A DNA stretch of 64,000 nucleotides from Myroides phaeus. GTDB taxonomy: Bacteria > Bacteroidota > Bacteroidia > Flavobacteriales > Flavobacteriaceae. The stretch is taken from the NCBI RefSeq assembly GCF_009799805.1, contig NZ_CP047050.1, positions 1,688,001 through 1,752,000 of the forward strand. Direction: 5' to 3'. This document shows, one piece after another, positions 8,504 through 16,860 of the stretch. Each line of letters opens with the position of its first letter. The first letter of the stretch is position 1. A program made the position numbers and the translations under genes. A model generated the notes under the pieces. That model did not search any database. It was given only the letters and a program-made list of their open reading frames with translations, and was not told the DNA's origin.

Positions 8504-9376
8504 TTATTTCTTTTTAGTCATTGCTTCAAGCATATCCCACATTTCAGAAGGAATTTTTTCAAGCATATTGAACTCTCCAGCGCCTTGTAGCCATTCTCCT
8601 CCGTCAATCGTAATAACCTCACCATTAACGTATGACGAGAAGTCAGATACTAAATAAGCTGCTAAGTTTGCCAATTCTTGGTGTTCTCCAACACGGCGCA
8701 ATGGCACTTTTTTAGTAACGTCAAATTTATCTTTTAAATCACCAGGAAGTAATCTGTCCCAAGCTCCTTTTGTAGGGAATGGACCTGGAGCAATAGCGTT
8801 AGAACGGATACCATATTTAGCCCATTCTACAGCTAAACTACGCGTCATTGCAAGTACCCCTGCTTTTGCAGTTGCCGATGGAACTACATAACCAGAACCT
8901 GTCCAAGCATAAGTAGTTGTAATGTTTAAAACCACCTTGTTTTTTTCGCCTTTTTCAATCCAATGTTTACCAAAAGCTAATGTACAGTTTTTCGTTCCTT
9001 TCAATACAATATCGATAATTGTATCAAAAGCGTTAGAAGATAAACGCTCAGTAGGAGAGATGAAGTTTCCAGCAGCATTGTTTAATAAAACATCTACTTT
9101 ACCAAATTTATCCACTACCGTTTGTAACATATTTTCTACTTGGTCATAATGACGAACGTCACAAGCAATAGGTAAACAAGTACCTTTTGTTTCTTCTTCT
9201 AATTCCTTAGCAGTATTTTGTAGTTTCTCTAAATCTCTTGATGTGATGGCTACTTTTGCCCCCAATTCTAAGAAGTATTTAGTCATAGACTTTCCTAAGC
9301 CACTTCCTCCTCCTGTAACTACAATTACTTTATCGTTTAAAGCTCCATCTTGAAGCATCTTTCCTGTGAAACTCAT
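8504..9376 (-). CDS. SDR family oxidoreductase, 2,4-dienoyl-CoA reductase-like
   Basis: A 290-residue Rossmann-fold dehydrogenase. TGGGSGLG (21-28) binds the dinucleotide and NNAAGNF (99-105) is the SDR structural motif. The active-site region reads SATAKAGV (167-174): the lysine K171 is kept, but the usual tyrosine four residues before it is a serine. That pattern, together with GIRSNAIAPGPFPTKGA, is characteristic of eukaryotic-type 2,4-dienoyl-CoA reductases, which help degrade unsaturated fatty acids with NADPH. The substrate is inferred from the family only. It is a single-gene unit on the minus strand with terminator 8441-8477. Confidence 0.87.
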   Translation of the reverse strand: MSFTGKMLQDGALNDKVIVVTGGGSGLGKSMTKYFLELGAKVAITSRDLEKLQNTAKELEEETKGTCLPIACDVRHYDQVENMLQTVVDKFGKVDVLLNNAAGNFISPTERLSSNAFDTIIDIVLKGTKNCTLAFGKHWIEKGEKNKVVLNITTTYAWTGSGYVVPSATAKAGVLAMTRSLAVEWAKYGIRSNAIAPGPFPTKGAWDRLLPGDLKDKFDVTKKVPLRRVGEHQELANLAAYLVSDFSSYVNGEVITIDGGEWLQGAGEFNMLEKIPSEMWDMLEAMTKKK

Positions 9377-9413
9377 AATTTATGTTTTTTGATATAAAGT
9401 TAAATATACAAAA

Positions 9414-9439
9414 AAAGATATATGCACGCATATATCTTT
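9414..9439 (-). terminator. Terminator for the 9468-10124 gene
   Basis: A perfect 12-bp stem, AAAGATATATGC (9414-9425) with GCATATATCTTT (9428-9439), followed on the minus strand by a T-run (A-run at 9410-9416 on the plus strand). Confidence 0.75.
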
Positions 9440-9467
9440 GTCTTTACCTCGGTTTAATTTTAACCGA

Positions 9468-10124
9468 TTAGAAAGTGATAGGGTAGCCTATATTTGAAAT
9501 ATCTGACTTTAGTTCCTCCCAATCTTCTAAATCGCTATTTAAACTTAATACCATTTCTTTTGTTAGAGGCCCCCCTTTGTAAATGTTACAAACACTTTCA
9601 ATAGCTTCACTCGATAAATTGTCTAATTCATCGTCAAAGTAATAAGACAATACCCAATCAATATAGGTCATCGGGTTTCCGTCAAAAATGTATAAATGGT
9701 CATTAGAACCATCGTCTTTGTACTTGATATTTCCAACGGTCCATTCTTCTTGCTCATTTGTCCACAAGCAATACGTAGTTCCAATTGAAGCAACGGGTTC
9801 TCCAAAAATAAACTCATTAAAGTGTACTGGTAAGTTTAAAGTAAGCTCACTTTTAGCAGGTAACTTAGCCTCATAATCATATAATTCGTGGTCAAATCCA
9901 TTAATTACAACCCCGTTTTTTGTAAAAAGAATCAACATTTCATTCCCTTCACCGTCTCTCATTTGAAAGAACTCTTGTCCTTCATTCCATTTGTTGTTAT
10001 ACGAGTAATATCTATATTCCCATTCTGGAGAAAAAATAGCTTCTAATACAGACAGTGCTTTACACAATGTTTGCAATTCTGCTGGTTTAGGTAAATTCAT
10101 TCTATGAGTAGAAGATAATTCCAT
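9468..10124 (-). CDS. Conserved hypothetical protein, 218 aa
   Basis: I do not recognise this family with confidence. It is acidic and rich in aromatic residues (many W, Y, F), has no signal peptide or membrane segment, and so is probably cytoplasmic. The N-terminal half (EYRYYSYNNKWNEGQEFFQM, about 36-55) and the middle FDHELYDYE look like a compact alpha/beta fold reminiscent of SMI1/KNR4-type or similar bacterial domains, but no diagnostic motif is visible. Codon use resembles the neighbours. It has its own terminator at 9414-9439, so it is a monocistronic unit. Confidence 0.75.
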   Translation of the reverse strand: MELSSTHRMNLPKPAELQTLCKALSVLEAIFSPEWEYRYYSYNNKWNEGQEFFQMRDGEGNEMLILFTKNGVVINGFDHELYDYEAKLPAKSELTLNLPVHFNEFIFGEPVASIGTTYCLWTNEQEEWTVGNIKYKDDGSNDHLYIFDGNPMTYIDWVLSYYFDDELDNLSSEAIESVCNIYKGGPLTKEMVLSLNSDLEDWEELKSDISNIGYPITF

Positions 10125-10188
10125 AATTGCGCTTTTAGTTTTTCTGTGAACTAAGATAGGGAAATTTGGTCAATAGCTTTTACACAAA

Positions 10189-10217
10189 AAAAGGCATATA
10201 ATTAAATATGCCTTTTC
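10189..10217 (-). terminator. Terminator for bshC
   Basis: AAAAGGCATAT pairs with ATATGCCTTTT across a short loop (10189-10217); on the minus strand it continues into a T-run. It lies directly beyond the bshC stop codon. Confidence 0.8.
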
Positions 10218-10222
10218 GTATC

Positions 10223-11812
10223 TTATAAAGTAATAATATCAAAATCTTGTTCTAACGGTTGTTGTTTATCAAACAACGCTTTGATTAAATCATCACCGTA
10301 TTCTTTGTAATAAACGGAGAAGTTTACAATTCTCTCTTGTAAACTGTTGTTTGGAAACAACTCATTTTGCAACATAGCGATGCGTTCCAACTGATCTTTA
10401 TGACTTCTTTTTTCAGCTTTCATCAATCGCTTTTCAAGGTTGTCCAAGCCTTTCAACTGCTTTTTAGATTGCGCCTGCACAGCACCAATAAATGATTTAT
10501 CTGTTTTTGCAGCAATTTCTTCTAACGTTTTAAACTGATCAATTAACACTTGGCGTTGTTGGTCAAAGTTGAACTCAATCTCAGAATATGCTTTCGTTTT
10601 TACATCCATCAACGGTTGTTGCTTCATAAACATATCGCTCCACGACAAGTTTAATTTATCCATCTTATCCACTTGCTTTTGCGTAGCCAATAATACTGAG
10701 TTTCTCAGTAATAACATTGGAAAAGTAATTTGGTGTAGTTCAAATACCTTTTTCAATTCTAACCAATAAGCCAATTCACCACCACCACCGATATAACAAA
10801 GGTTAGGCAGAATAATCTCTTGGTATAAAGGTCTAAGAATCACATTAGGACTAAAGCGTTCAGGATGAGCATAAAGTTCAGCCAACAATTCTTCTTTCGT
10901 AAATTGAATAGGAGTGTGGTTTACTTTATAGACATCATTTTCAAACACAATTCGCTCGCGCAAATCATCTAAGATGTAAAACAAGTTAATCTCTCTCGGA
11001 TTTACCTGTATCAAGTAATCATTTAAAATAGGGAAACTCTTTTCAACTTCTTTAATTGCACTTTGGTTTAGCAGTTCTTGCTCCACATAAGGAATAAAAA
11101 GTTTCTTTAACTCCACATCATCTCCATCTACGATTACTAAACCATAAGCAGCAAAAAGTTCATTTGCCAAATAGCGAGTAGCATCTGTAAGATTGTTGTG
11201 TTTTAAATAAGCCGACTCAAACAAGTCTTTTATTTTTTGCGCATTAGCACCAACACCAACGTGAGCTTTAAACACTTCAAATACTTTATCTAATCCCTCT
11301 GTACTCAAACGCCCAACAGGACCTTTGCTTTCTTTGTTCCAACAGATGACTTTTTCGTCAAAAATGAAGTGATTAATCTCTTCAAAATCGTGGTCTTCAG
11401 TTGCCATCCAATAGATAGGTACAAAGTTGTTTTGAGGGTATTCTTTTTTCAATTGTTCTGTCAAATTAATAACAGAGATAATTTTATATAAGAAGTATAG
11501 TGGCCCTGTAAATAAGTTTAGCTGATGTCCTGTTGTAATGGTAAACGTGTTTTCGTTTGCCAACGACTGAATATTAGCAATAGTTTTATCAGAAGCCGAT
11601 ACGTTAGTATATTGTTGTAATAGCGCCTTAGTAAGCACCTGTCTGTTTGCAACAGGAAAATTGTTTTGTTTCTCAGCTATTTGTTTTCCAAAATTCTCCA
11701 AAGTAGGAAAGTTGTTGTACAACGGTTTTAAAGTATCTACCTGATTTAGGTAGTCCACCATTAACTTTGAAAAATAGCCCGAGTTTTGAAACGTGATTTT
11801 ATCTAAAGGCAT
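10223..11812 (-). CDS. bshC: Putative cysteine ligase BshC (bacillithiol biosynthesis)
   Basis: BshC is thought to add cysteine to glucosaminyl-malate, the last step in making the low-molecular-weight thiol bacillithiol. The 529 residues match the family (about 530-540). Recognisable segments are FTITTGHQLNLFTGPLYFLYK (about 90-110, here partly quoted), NFVPIYWMATEDHDFEEINH near 130-150 and a C-terminal coiled coil with KKQLKGLDNLEKRLMKAEKR. No bshA or bshB is in the window, so the pathway is presumably completed elsewhere. Monocistronic on the minus strand. Confidence 0.94.
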   Translation of the reverse strand: MPLDKITFQNSGYFSKLMVDYLNQVDTLKPLYNNFPTLENFGKQIAEKQNNFPVANRQVLTKALLQQYTNVSASDKTIANIQSLANENTFTITTGHQLNLFTGPLYFLYKIISVINLTEQLKKEYPQNNFVPIYWMATEDHDFEEINHFIFDEKVICWNKESKGPVGRLSTEGLDKVFEVFKAHVGVGANAQKIKDLFESAYLKHNNLTDATRYLANELFAAYGLVIVDGDDVELKKLFIPYVEQELLNQSAIKEVEKSFPILNDYLIQVNPREINLFYILDDLRERIVFENDVYKVNHTPIQFTKEELLAELYAHPERFSPNVILRPLYQEIILPNLCYIGGGGELAYWLELKKVFELHQITFPMLLLRNSVLLATQKQVDKMDKLNLSWSDMFMKQQPLMDVKTKAYSEIEFNFDQQRQVLIDQFKTLEEIAAKTDKSFIGAVQAQSKKQLKGLDNLEKRLMKAEKRSHKDQLERIAMLQNELFPNNSLQERIVNFSVYYKEYGDDLIKALFDKQQPLEQDFDIITL

Positions 11813-11905
11813 AGTTATTATTTTTTGCTAATTTAAAAAAATAAAACGGGGTAGGGTATCCTTTAACGTTGGGTTAATATATTTTATTCCTATTTTGAAT
11901 AGTAG

Positions 11906-11913
11906 TATCTTTG
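11906..11913 (+). promoter_or_regulatory. Bacteroidetes -7 box TATCTTTG for the radical SAM gene
   Basis: TATCTTTG fits the TAnnTTTG -7 element. No good TTG lies 17-23 bases upstream. The position means transcription starts near 11920, so the in-frame TTG at 11895 cannot be the start codon; GTG 11934 is. Confidence 0.55.
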
Positions 11914-11933
11914 CGCCCAAATTTGGAAACACT

Positions 11934-14132
11934 GTGAATACAACAATTACTTTTATAACCCCTCCTTTTACACAACTTAACACCCCATATCCTGCAACAG
12001 CCTATATCAAAGGATTTTTGAATACCCTTGACATATCGGCTTATCAATCGGATTTAGGGATAGAAGTTATATTAACCTTATTTAGTACAGAAGGGTTAAA
12101 GCAATTGTTTGACTATATTCACGAACACGCAGAAGAAGTATCTGCTAATACTCATCGTATCTTAGCGTTAGAAGAGGATTATATTGCTACAATCGGTCCT
12201 GTTATTGCTTTCTTACAAGGGAAGAATCCTACTTTAGCTCACACTATTGTTCAAGAGGACTTCTTGCCTCGTGCTTCTCGTTTTGAGCAGTTGGAGGAGT
12301 TAGAATGGGCGTTTGGAACAATGGGAATTATTGATAAAGCCAAGCATTTAGCAACGCTTTATTTAGAAGATATTTCTGACTTAATTGTAGAAACTGTTGA
12401 TAGTAATTTCGGTTTTAGTCGTTATGCTGAACGATTAGGTCGTTCTGCTCATTCTTTTGACGAACTATATAATGCGTTACAACAACCGTTGACGTATATC
12501 GACGAAATAACAGTTGCCCTATTGTCTAAAATAATCGACAAGTCTAATCCTAAGATTGTCGGGTTTTCAGTGCCTTTCCCAGGAAATTTATACAGTAGTT
12601 TTCGCTGTGCACAGTGGATTAAAAAACACCATCCTCACATCAAGATTACTATGGGCGGTGGTTTTCCAAATACAGAACTACGTTCGTTAAAAGACGTAAG
12701 GGTATTTGAGTTTTTCGATTTCATTACTTTAGACGATGGTGAGGCTCCTTTGGAGAACTTGATTTTATATGTAGAAGGGAAGATTGCACAAGAGGAATTA
12801 AAGCGTACGTTAGTTGCTAAAGACAATGAGGTGGTTTATATCAACAACCCATTGAAACGCGACTATAAACAATCGGAAGTGGGAACACCTGATTATTCAG
12901 ATTTACCATTGACGGAATATATATCAGTTATTGAAATTGTCAATCCAATGCACCGAATGTGGAGTGATGGGCGATGGAATAAACTAACAATGGCACACGG
13001 TTGTTATTGGGGTAAATGTACTTTCTGTGATATTAGTTTAGACTATATCAAGGTGTACGAGCCTATTGCAGCCAAGCAGATTGTTGATAGAATGCAAACG
13101 CTGATTGAGCAAACAGGGGAAACAGGTTTTCACTTTGTAGACGAAGCAGCACCACCAGCTTTAATGCGTGAAGTTGCTTTAGAAATCTTGCGTAGAAAGT
13201 TAACCGTAACGTGGTGGACAAATATTCGCTTTGAAAAGAGCTTTACGCGTGATTTGTGTTTATTGCTAAAGGCATCAGGTTGTATTGCTGTTTCAGGGGG
13301 ATTAGAAGTTGCCTCAGACCGTTTGTTGAAATTAATTGACAAAGGAGTAACGGTAGAACAAGTAGCTCGTGTGAATAGAAACTTTACAGAAGCTGGTGTG
13401 TTAGTTCACGCGTATTTGATGTATGGTTTTCCAACGCAAACAGCTCAAGAAACGATAGACAGTTTAGAGATGGTACGTCAGCTATTTGAAGCTGGGGTAA
13501 TGCAGTCTGGTTTCTGGCATCAATTTGCAATGACAGCCCATTCGCCAGTGGGTATGAATCCTGAAAAATACAAAGTAAACAGTCTTTTACAAGAAGAAGG
13601 AAGTTTTGCAAATAACGATGTACCACACGAAGAAATGAGTGGTGCTATACACGATAAGTTTTCATTTGGCTTAAAGAAATCGCTGTTTAACTATATGCAC
13701 GGTATGTGTTTTGACTGGCCATTAAACGAGTGGTTTGACTTCAAAGTACCCCGTACAAGTATTCAGCCAGATTATATATTTAGTTGTTTGAATAACGAGC
13801 CGTTGCCTGTGTTTAAACCAAATCAAAAAGTATGTTGGTTGGGAACTTTTCCTTTTGTTGAATATTTCGAGAAAAAGAAGAAGGGTAGAGTATTTGAAAT
13901 GGCACAGTTGATTTTTTACACTAAGAAAGAAACAGTAACAGTAGATGTTGATAGAGTAGTAGGAGATTGGTTTGTACAGTTTGTTGAACAGCTAAAAGAA
14001 AAAGCATCACAAACGATGACATATCAAGAAATGAAGAAGAGTTTTGAGGAGTTTACCAATGAAGACTTTGAACCATTCTGGTATTCAAAACCAGCACAAG
14101 CCTTGAGAGATATGGCCTTATTGGTGTTATAA
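11934..14132 (+). CDS. B12-binding domain radical SAM protein
   Basis: A cytoplasmic radical SAM enzyme of 732 residues with a cobalamin-binding-like region before the core. The cluster motif is CYWGKCTFC, with cysteines about 357, 362 and 365: four, not three, residues separate the first two cysteines. DEAAPP, GGLEVASDRLL and HAYLMYGFPTQT mark the SAM barrel. The open frame extends upstream to TTG 11895, but a -7 promoter box at 11906-11913 lies inside that stretch, so I start at GTG 11934 (NTTITFITPPFTQLNTPYPA). The substrate is unknown; related proteins are uncharacterised rSAM enzymes with a methyltransferase-like layout. Cobalamin assembly genes occur at 61.5-63.9 kb but not beside it. 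Confidence 0.88.
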   Translation: MNTTITFITPPFTQLNTPYPATAYIKGFLNTLDISAYQSDLGIEVILTLFSTEGLKQLFDYIHEHAEEVSANTHRILALEEDYIATIGPVIAFLQGKNPTLAHTIVQEDFLPRASRFEQLEELEWAFGTMGIIDKAKHLATLYLEDISDLIVETVDSNFGFSRYAERLGRSAHSFDELYNALQQPLTYIDEITVALLSKIIDKSNPKIVGFSVPFPGNLYSSFRCAQWIKKHHPHIKITMGGGFPNTELRSLKDVRVFEFFDFITLDDGEAPLENLILYVEGKIAQEELKRTLVAKDNEVVYINNPLKRDYKQSEVGTPDYSDLPLTEYISVIEIVNPMHRMWSDGRWNKLTMAHGCYWGKCTFCDISLDYIKVYEPIAAKQIVDRMQTLIEQTGETGFHFVDEAAPPALMREVALEILRRKLTVTWWTNIRFEKSFTRDLCLLLKASGCIAVSGGLEVASDRLLKLIDKGVTVEQVARVNRNFTEAGVLVHAYLMYGFPTQTAQETIDSLEMVRQLFEAGVMQSGFWHQFAMTAHSPVGMNPEKYKVNSLLQEEGSFANNDVPHEEMSGAIHDKFSFGLKKSLFNYMHGMCFDWPLNEWFDFKVPRTSIQPDYIFSCLNNEPLPVFKPNQKVCWLGTFPFVEYFEKKKKGRVFEMAQLIFYTKKETVTVDVDRVVGDWFVQFVEQLKEKASQTMTYQEMKKSFEEFTNEDFEPFWYSKPAQALRDMALLVL

Positions 14133-14151
14133 ATAGAGATTGAATGATATA

Positions 14152-14176
14152 AAAAAGCCGCTATATAGCGGCTTTT
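14152..14176. terminator. Bidirectional terminator shared by radical SAM gene and parD-like gene
   Basis: AAAAAGCCGCTATATAGCGGCTTTTT is self-complementary (14152-14176, first 5 A, palindrome GCCGCTAT/ATAGCGGC, then 5 T). The stop codon of the minus-strand ParD-like gene (14161-14163) lies inside the stem, so one hairpin ends both converging genes. Confidence 0.85.
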
Positions 14177-14418
14177 TCTGTATATCTTTGATTGAGGTCT
14201 TTTAAGAATTTAATCTCATTAAAATCATTTACAAAGCCAGATTGTATACCTTTTTCTAAGGCAGTGTCTAATAATTCCCTTTTGCTTTCTGTTTGTTCAA
14301 ATAATTCCATAGCTGCTTTTACAACTTCATTTACAGAAGAATATTTTCCTCTTTGAATTTGTACATTGATAAAGTTATCAAAATAGTCTCCTAATATTAT
14401 TTGAGTACTTTTTTCCAT
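14161..14418 (-). CDS. ParD-like ribbon-helix-helix antitoxin without a toxin partner
   Basis: An 85-residue protein with an N-terminal ribbon-helix-helix (STQIILGDYFDNFINVQIQ, then KYSSVNEVVKAAMELFEQ), typical of type II ParD/CC2985 antitoxins that bind DNA and neutralise a ParE RelE-fold toxin. A ParE gene normally follows directly. Here the next base after the stop is inside a terminator hairpin and then comes the radical SAM gene in the opposite direction; upstream is an SdpI-like gene. No ParE-like frame is visible. It is therefore an orphan antitoxin or a solo regulator. Confidence 0.82.
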   Translation of the reverse strand: MEKSTQIILGDYFDNFINVQIQRGKYSSVNEVVKAAMELFEQTESKRELLDTALEKGIQSGFVNDFNEIKFLKDLNQRYTEKAAI

Positions 14419-14505
14419 ATTGAAATTAACTATGTTACAAATGTAATTGTATTGAGAGGAATATCAACTATTTATTTTAATAAATTTAATATAAATAATT
14501 GTATA

Positions 14506-14850
14506 TCAGTTGTTTGTTGTGTTATGTTTTCTGACTTCTTGTTCTATCTTTTTTAAAGCAGTTTCTGTTTTGTAAATAAGGAATGCTATATAAAGTGTGA
14601 GTACTATAAAATACAAACTCTCGCCAATGTTTATAAAAGGAAATAGATAGGCTAAGACAGTATAAATAGCTGAGGTAGCACCAAAATAAAGCATTAGTTT
14701 ACCACTATATTTTTGTGCAAACTCCCAATTGCGTTGGTTTTTCATAGCACGATAAGTTTTATAACCTATAAAACCATTTATCGTTTTAATTTGTGGACAA
14801 ATAAGTCCTAACAGAATAAAAATAACAGATGTTATTATTAAAATAATCAT
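14506..14850 (-). CDS. SdpI family small membrane protein
   Basis: 114 residues with three hydrophobic segments (about 2-20, 53-70 and 75-94). The segment GFIGYKTYRAMKNQRNWEFAQKYSGKL is the conserved SdpI C-terminal signature (GYRTxxSMKNxxxW). SdpI in Bacillus gives immunity to a killing factor and senses it, but many short relatives are uncharacterised, so function is not assigned. The stop is preceded by a strongly polar tail (RKHNTTNN). It lies 6 bases downstream of the DUF3784 gene and is probably cotranscribed. Confidence 0.8.
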   Translation of the reverse strand: MIILIITSVIFILLGLICPQIKTINGFIGYKTYRAMKNQRNWEFAQKYSGKLMLYFGATSAIYTVLAYLFPFINIGESLYFIVLTLYIAFLIYKTETALKKIEQEVRKHNTTNN

Positions 14851-14856
14851 ACGTAT

Positions 14857-15282
14857 TTAATTAGCTGTTGTTAATGATTCTAAGGTTACTTCACTCCATT
14901 GAATAGTGACAGTTAGATAAATCATTAAAGCAATAATTGCTGTATATAAGATTTTTTCATACAGACGAAATGGGTCAGTCGTGTGTTTGAATCTACTGTA
15001 AATTCCGCCTCCTATTATTATAATAACTGGAATATAGATAAGAGCGATTAATCCAATAATACCATTATTTAGAATAAAGGAAAGTGCCCCTCCTAACAAA
15101 ATAAGCAGAGCAGAAATTCTTAGCAGTTTATTGATAAATGGAACAATTTTATGGATATCATACTTTGCTTTTCGCTCATCTGATAACGTATTATAACCAG
15201 ATAATAATCCGTCGGCATTATCAACAGTTAAAATGAAGCTAAGTGCAAATAATATTGCTGCGGTAACTATAAACGGAATCAT
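14857..15282 (-). CDS. DUF3784 domain membrane protein
   Basis: 141 residues with an N-terminal helix, then LLSGYNTLSDERKAKYD (residues 26-42), the conserved core of DUF3784, then three further hydrophobic segments (55-73, 75-92 and 114-126). Function unknown; in other genomes DUF3784 and SdpI-like proteins often lie together, as here. It starts 4 bases after the stop of the alpha/beta hydrolase gene, so the three genes (hydrolase, DUF3784, SdpI-like) form one minus-strand operon. Confidence 0.8.
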   Translation of the reverse strand: MIPFIVTAAILFALSFILTVDNADGLLSGYNTLSDERKAKYDIHKIVPFINKLLRISALLILLGGALSFILNNGIIGLIALIYIPVIIIIGGGIYSRFKHTTDPFRLYEKILYTAIIALMIYLTVTIQWSEVTLESLTTAN

Positions 15283-15286
15283 CTAT

Positions 15287-16201
15287 TTACTGTTTAATAA
15301 AGTTAGCAATAAGTGGTACAATTTCTTTGTGTAACGGTAGCAATGGTTTGCTGTAAGTAGCTAAGTTTTCTTCGTCTTTTTCTACTGTTTTCAATACGTG
15401 ATTCATCCCTTTTATGGTTGTTAAAGTTGCTGTTGGTAACGCTTTTTTAAGGAGTTCTCCTTGTTCAGTAACCACTTGCAAATCTTTATCTCCTTGAACA
15501 ATAAGTACGGGTACATTTACTTTTTTAATTTCTTCTGTCGGATTGTATTTCATCCACGAAATTAAATACGCTTGATTGCCTGGATTATACAATCCTTGTA
15601 GCATTGGCGGAATATCAGTAGCGGGTTTACCACTTTTCAGTTGTGCGTGAATCGCTTTAATCTGTGTTTCAAAAAAAGGCATTTGTTTTATCAATTGCCA
15701 ATCCATTATTTGGTCTATCGACTCTCCCGCACCTTGTAGAGAAACAAAATGTGTTACTTCTTTATTTTGAATAGTAGCCAGATTTGCCATCAACGCACCT
15801 TCACTATGTCCGATTAAAGTGATAGAAGGGTATTGATTTTTAAAATGAGCAATGATGAGGTTCACGTCTTTTACATTTTCGTCAAAGTCGTGTGTATAGT
15901 CTTTAATGGTATTGTTCTTCAATTTAGTGATAATGCGTTTGTCAAAAGTAAAGACATTAATGCCCTCTTGTTGTAACCCCTCAGCTAATAGTTTGTAGGA
16001 ATTAGCATTCAAAGAAGGGAGGCTATTTCCATTTCGATCAGTAGGTCCAGAACCAGCAATGATAATAGCTAACTGCTTGCTTTCTGATTTTGCTTTGTAT
16101 AAATCGCCTTGTAATTCTGCATCAATATCGATGGTTTGTGTTTGGGCAAAAGCAGGAGCAATTGCTAAACACAAGATAAGTGTGTGTAGTAGTTTTTTCA
16201 T
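15287..16201 (-). CDS. Exported alpha/beta hydrolase
   Basis: 304 residues with a signal peptide (cleavage near AFAQ, residue 20), so periplasmic. The oxyanion-hole region IIIAGSGPTDRNG lies at 46-58, the nucleophile elbow GHSEG at 131-135 (Ser133), a conserved aspartate in VQGDKDLQV, and a histidine in IKGMNHVLK completes the likely triad. The sequence resembles the serine aminopeptidase S33/dienelactone hydrolase type of alpha/beta fold. The substrate is not deducible. First gene of the operon with the DUF3784 and SdpI-like genes. Confidence 0.87.
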   Translation of the reverse strand: MKKLLHTLILCLAIAPAFAQTQTIDIDAELQGDLYKAKSESKQLAIIIAGSGPTDRNGNSLPSLNANSYKLLAEGLQQEGINVFTFDKRIITKLKNNTIKDYTHDFDENVKDVNLIIAHFKNQYPSITLIGHSEGALMANLATIQNKEVTHFVSLQGAGESIDQIMDWQLIKQMPFFETQIKAIHAQLKSGKPATDIPPMLQGLYNPGNQAYLISWMKYNPTEEIKKVNVPVLIVQGDKDLQVVTEQGELLKKALPTATLTTIKGMNHVLKTVEKDEENLATYSKPLLPLHKEIVPLIANFIKQ

Positions 16202-16289
16202 AGTTGGTTAGGTTAGTTGCCACCAATAGGTTAGCTATTAGTAGTTTTTAAAAATAAACAATAATAAACTAACTGGCAATAAGAAAACA

Positions 16290-16319
16290 AAAAGCCCATA
16301 ATGAAGATTACAGGCTTTT
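16290..16319 (-). terminator. Hairpin between hydrolase operon and small ORF
   Basis: AAAAGCC (16290-16296) pairs with GGCTTTT (16313-16319), extended by TAAT/ATTA inside an internal loop; minus-strand T-rich tract follows. It supports a transcript ending here, i.e. from the small minus-strand ORF at 16343-16570. Confidence 0.55.
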
Positions 16320-16342
16320 CTCGTTTGTAAATAAAAAGTAGG

Positions 16343-16570
16343 TTACTTTATCGCAACAAGCATACTTAGGTTGTATGCTTTAGAGTTGAGTAACAATTTT
16401 ACACCTTTGGCATCAGTATCATAAAATCGTATTTCAACAACTATAAAAGTTAATACATTATCCATAGGGCAAATGTTGTGCCACACGTGTTCTTCTACAA
16501 GGTTATTTTCAGGATTAAAATCAATAATTTCTTCATATTGAATGGGGTGTATAGAAAAGGCATTCGGCAA
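16343..16570 (-). CDS. Small hypothetical protein, possibly a gene fragment
   Basis: A 75-residue frame that stays open above its first ATG for at least another 10 codons without a good start, so it may be the 3' remnant of a longer gene. It is followed by a hairpin (16290-16319) as a real gene would be. It has no recognisable domain: acidic N-terminal half, then FIVVEIRFYDTDAKGVKLLL. It lies at the edge of the repeat-rich tract 16571-17370, so it could be debris of a lost element. Confidence 0.35.
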   Translation of the reverse strand: MPNAFSIHPIQYEEIIDFNPENNLVEEHVWHNICPMDNVLTFIVVEIRFYDTDAKGVKLLLNSKAYNLSMLVAIK

Positions 16571-16675
16571 TAAAAACCAAGTGCTAATGTGTAACGAAGC
16601 TTACTTGTAATCTTTCGGAATAAAAAACAAAAGCAGATGATAAGAAGATTATCTTATCACTATCTCATACGGTAT

Positions 16676-16770
16676 TAAGTCGTAATTACCTCGTAATTAA
16701 GTCGTAATTCGTTCGCGAAAAAGGCCTTTAGGTGAGGTAATTACGACTTATTTACGGCTTATTTACGACT
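16676..16770. repeat. Inverted pair of triple 11-bp iterons
   Basis: TAAGTCGTAATTACCTC (16676-16692) is repeated as its exact complement GAGGTAATTACGACTTA (16734-16750). On the left arm TCGTAATT recurs at 16680, 16691 and 16702; on the right arm TTACG recurs at 16741, 16752 and 16763. Both arms therefore have a strict 11-bp period, about one helical turn, around a centre with the palindromes TTCGCGAA and AAAGGCCTTT. Confidence 0.85.
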
Positions 16771-16860
16771 AAATGTCATTTAAAACCCTTTCAATCCCTT
16801 TATAGATAAGGGTTTAGAGAGAATTGAGTACAAAAGTGGGACGGAGTTTATAGTGCATAT

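Noticed and set aside
8922..9149. Plus-strand open frames inside the SDR gene
   Set aside because: Shadow of a strongly supported gene; residue composition lacks any domain and no promoter or terminator fits.
14161..15282. A complete toxin-antitoxin module around the ParD-like gene
   Set aside because: The adjacent genes are membrane proteins (SdpI-like, DUF3784), not ParE/RelE folds.
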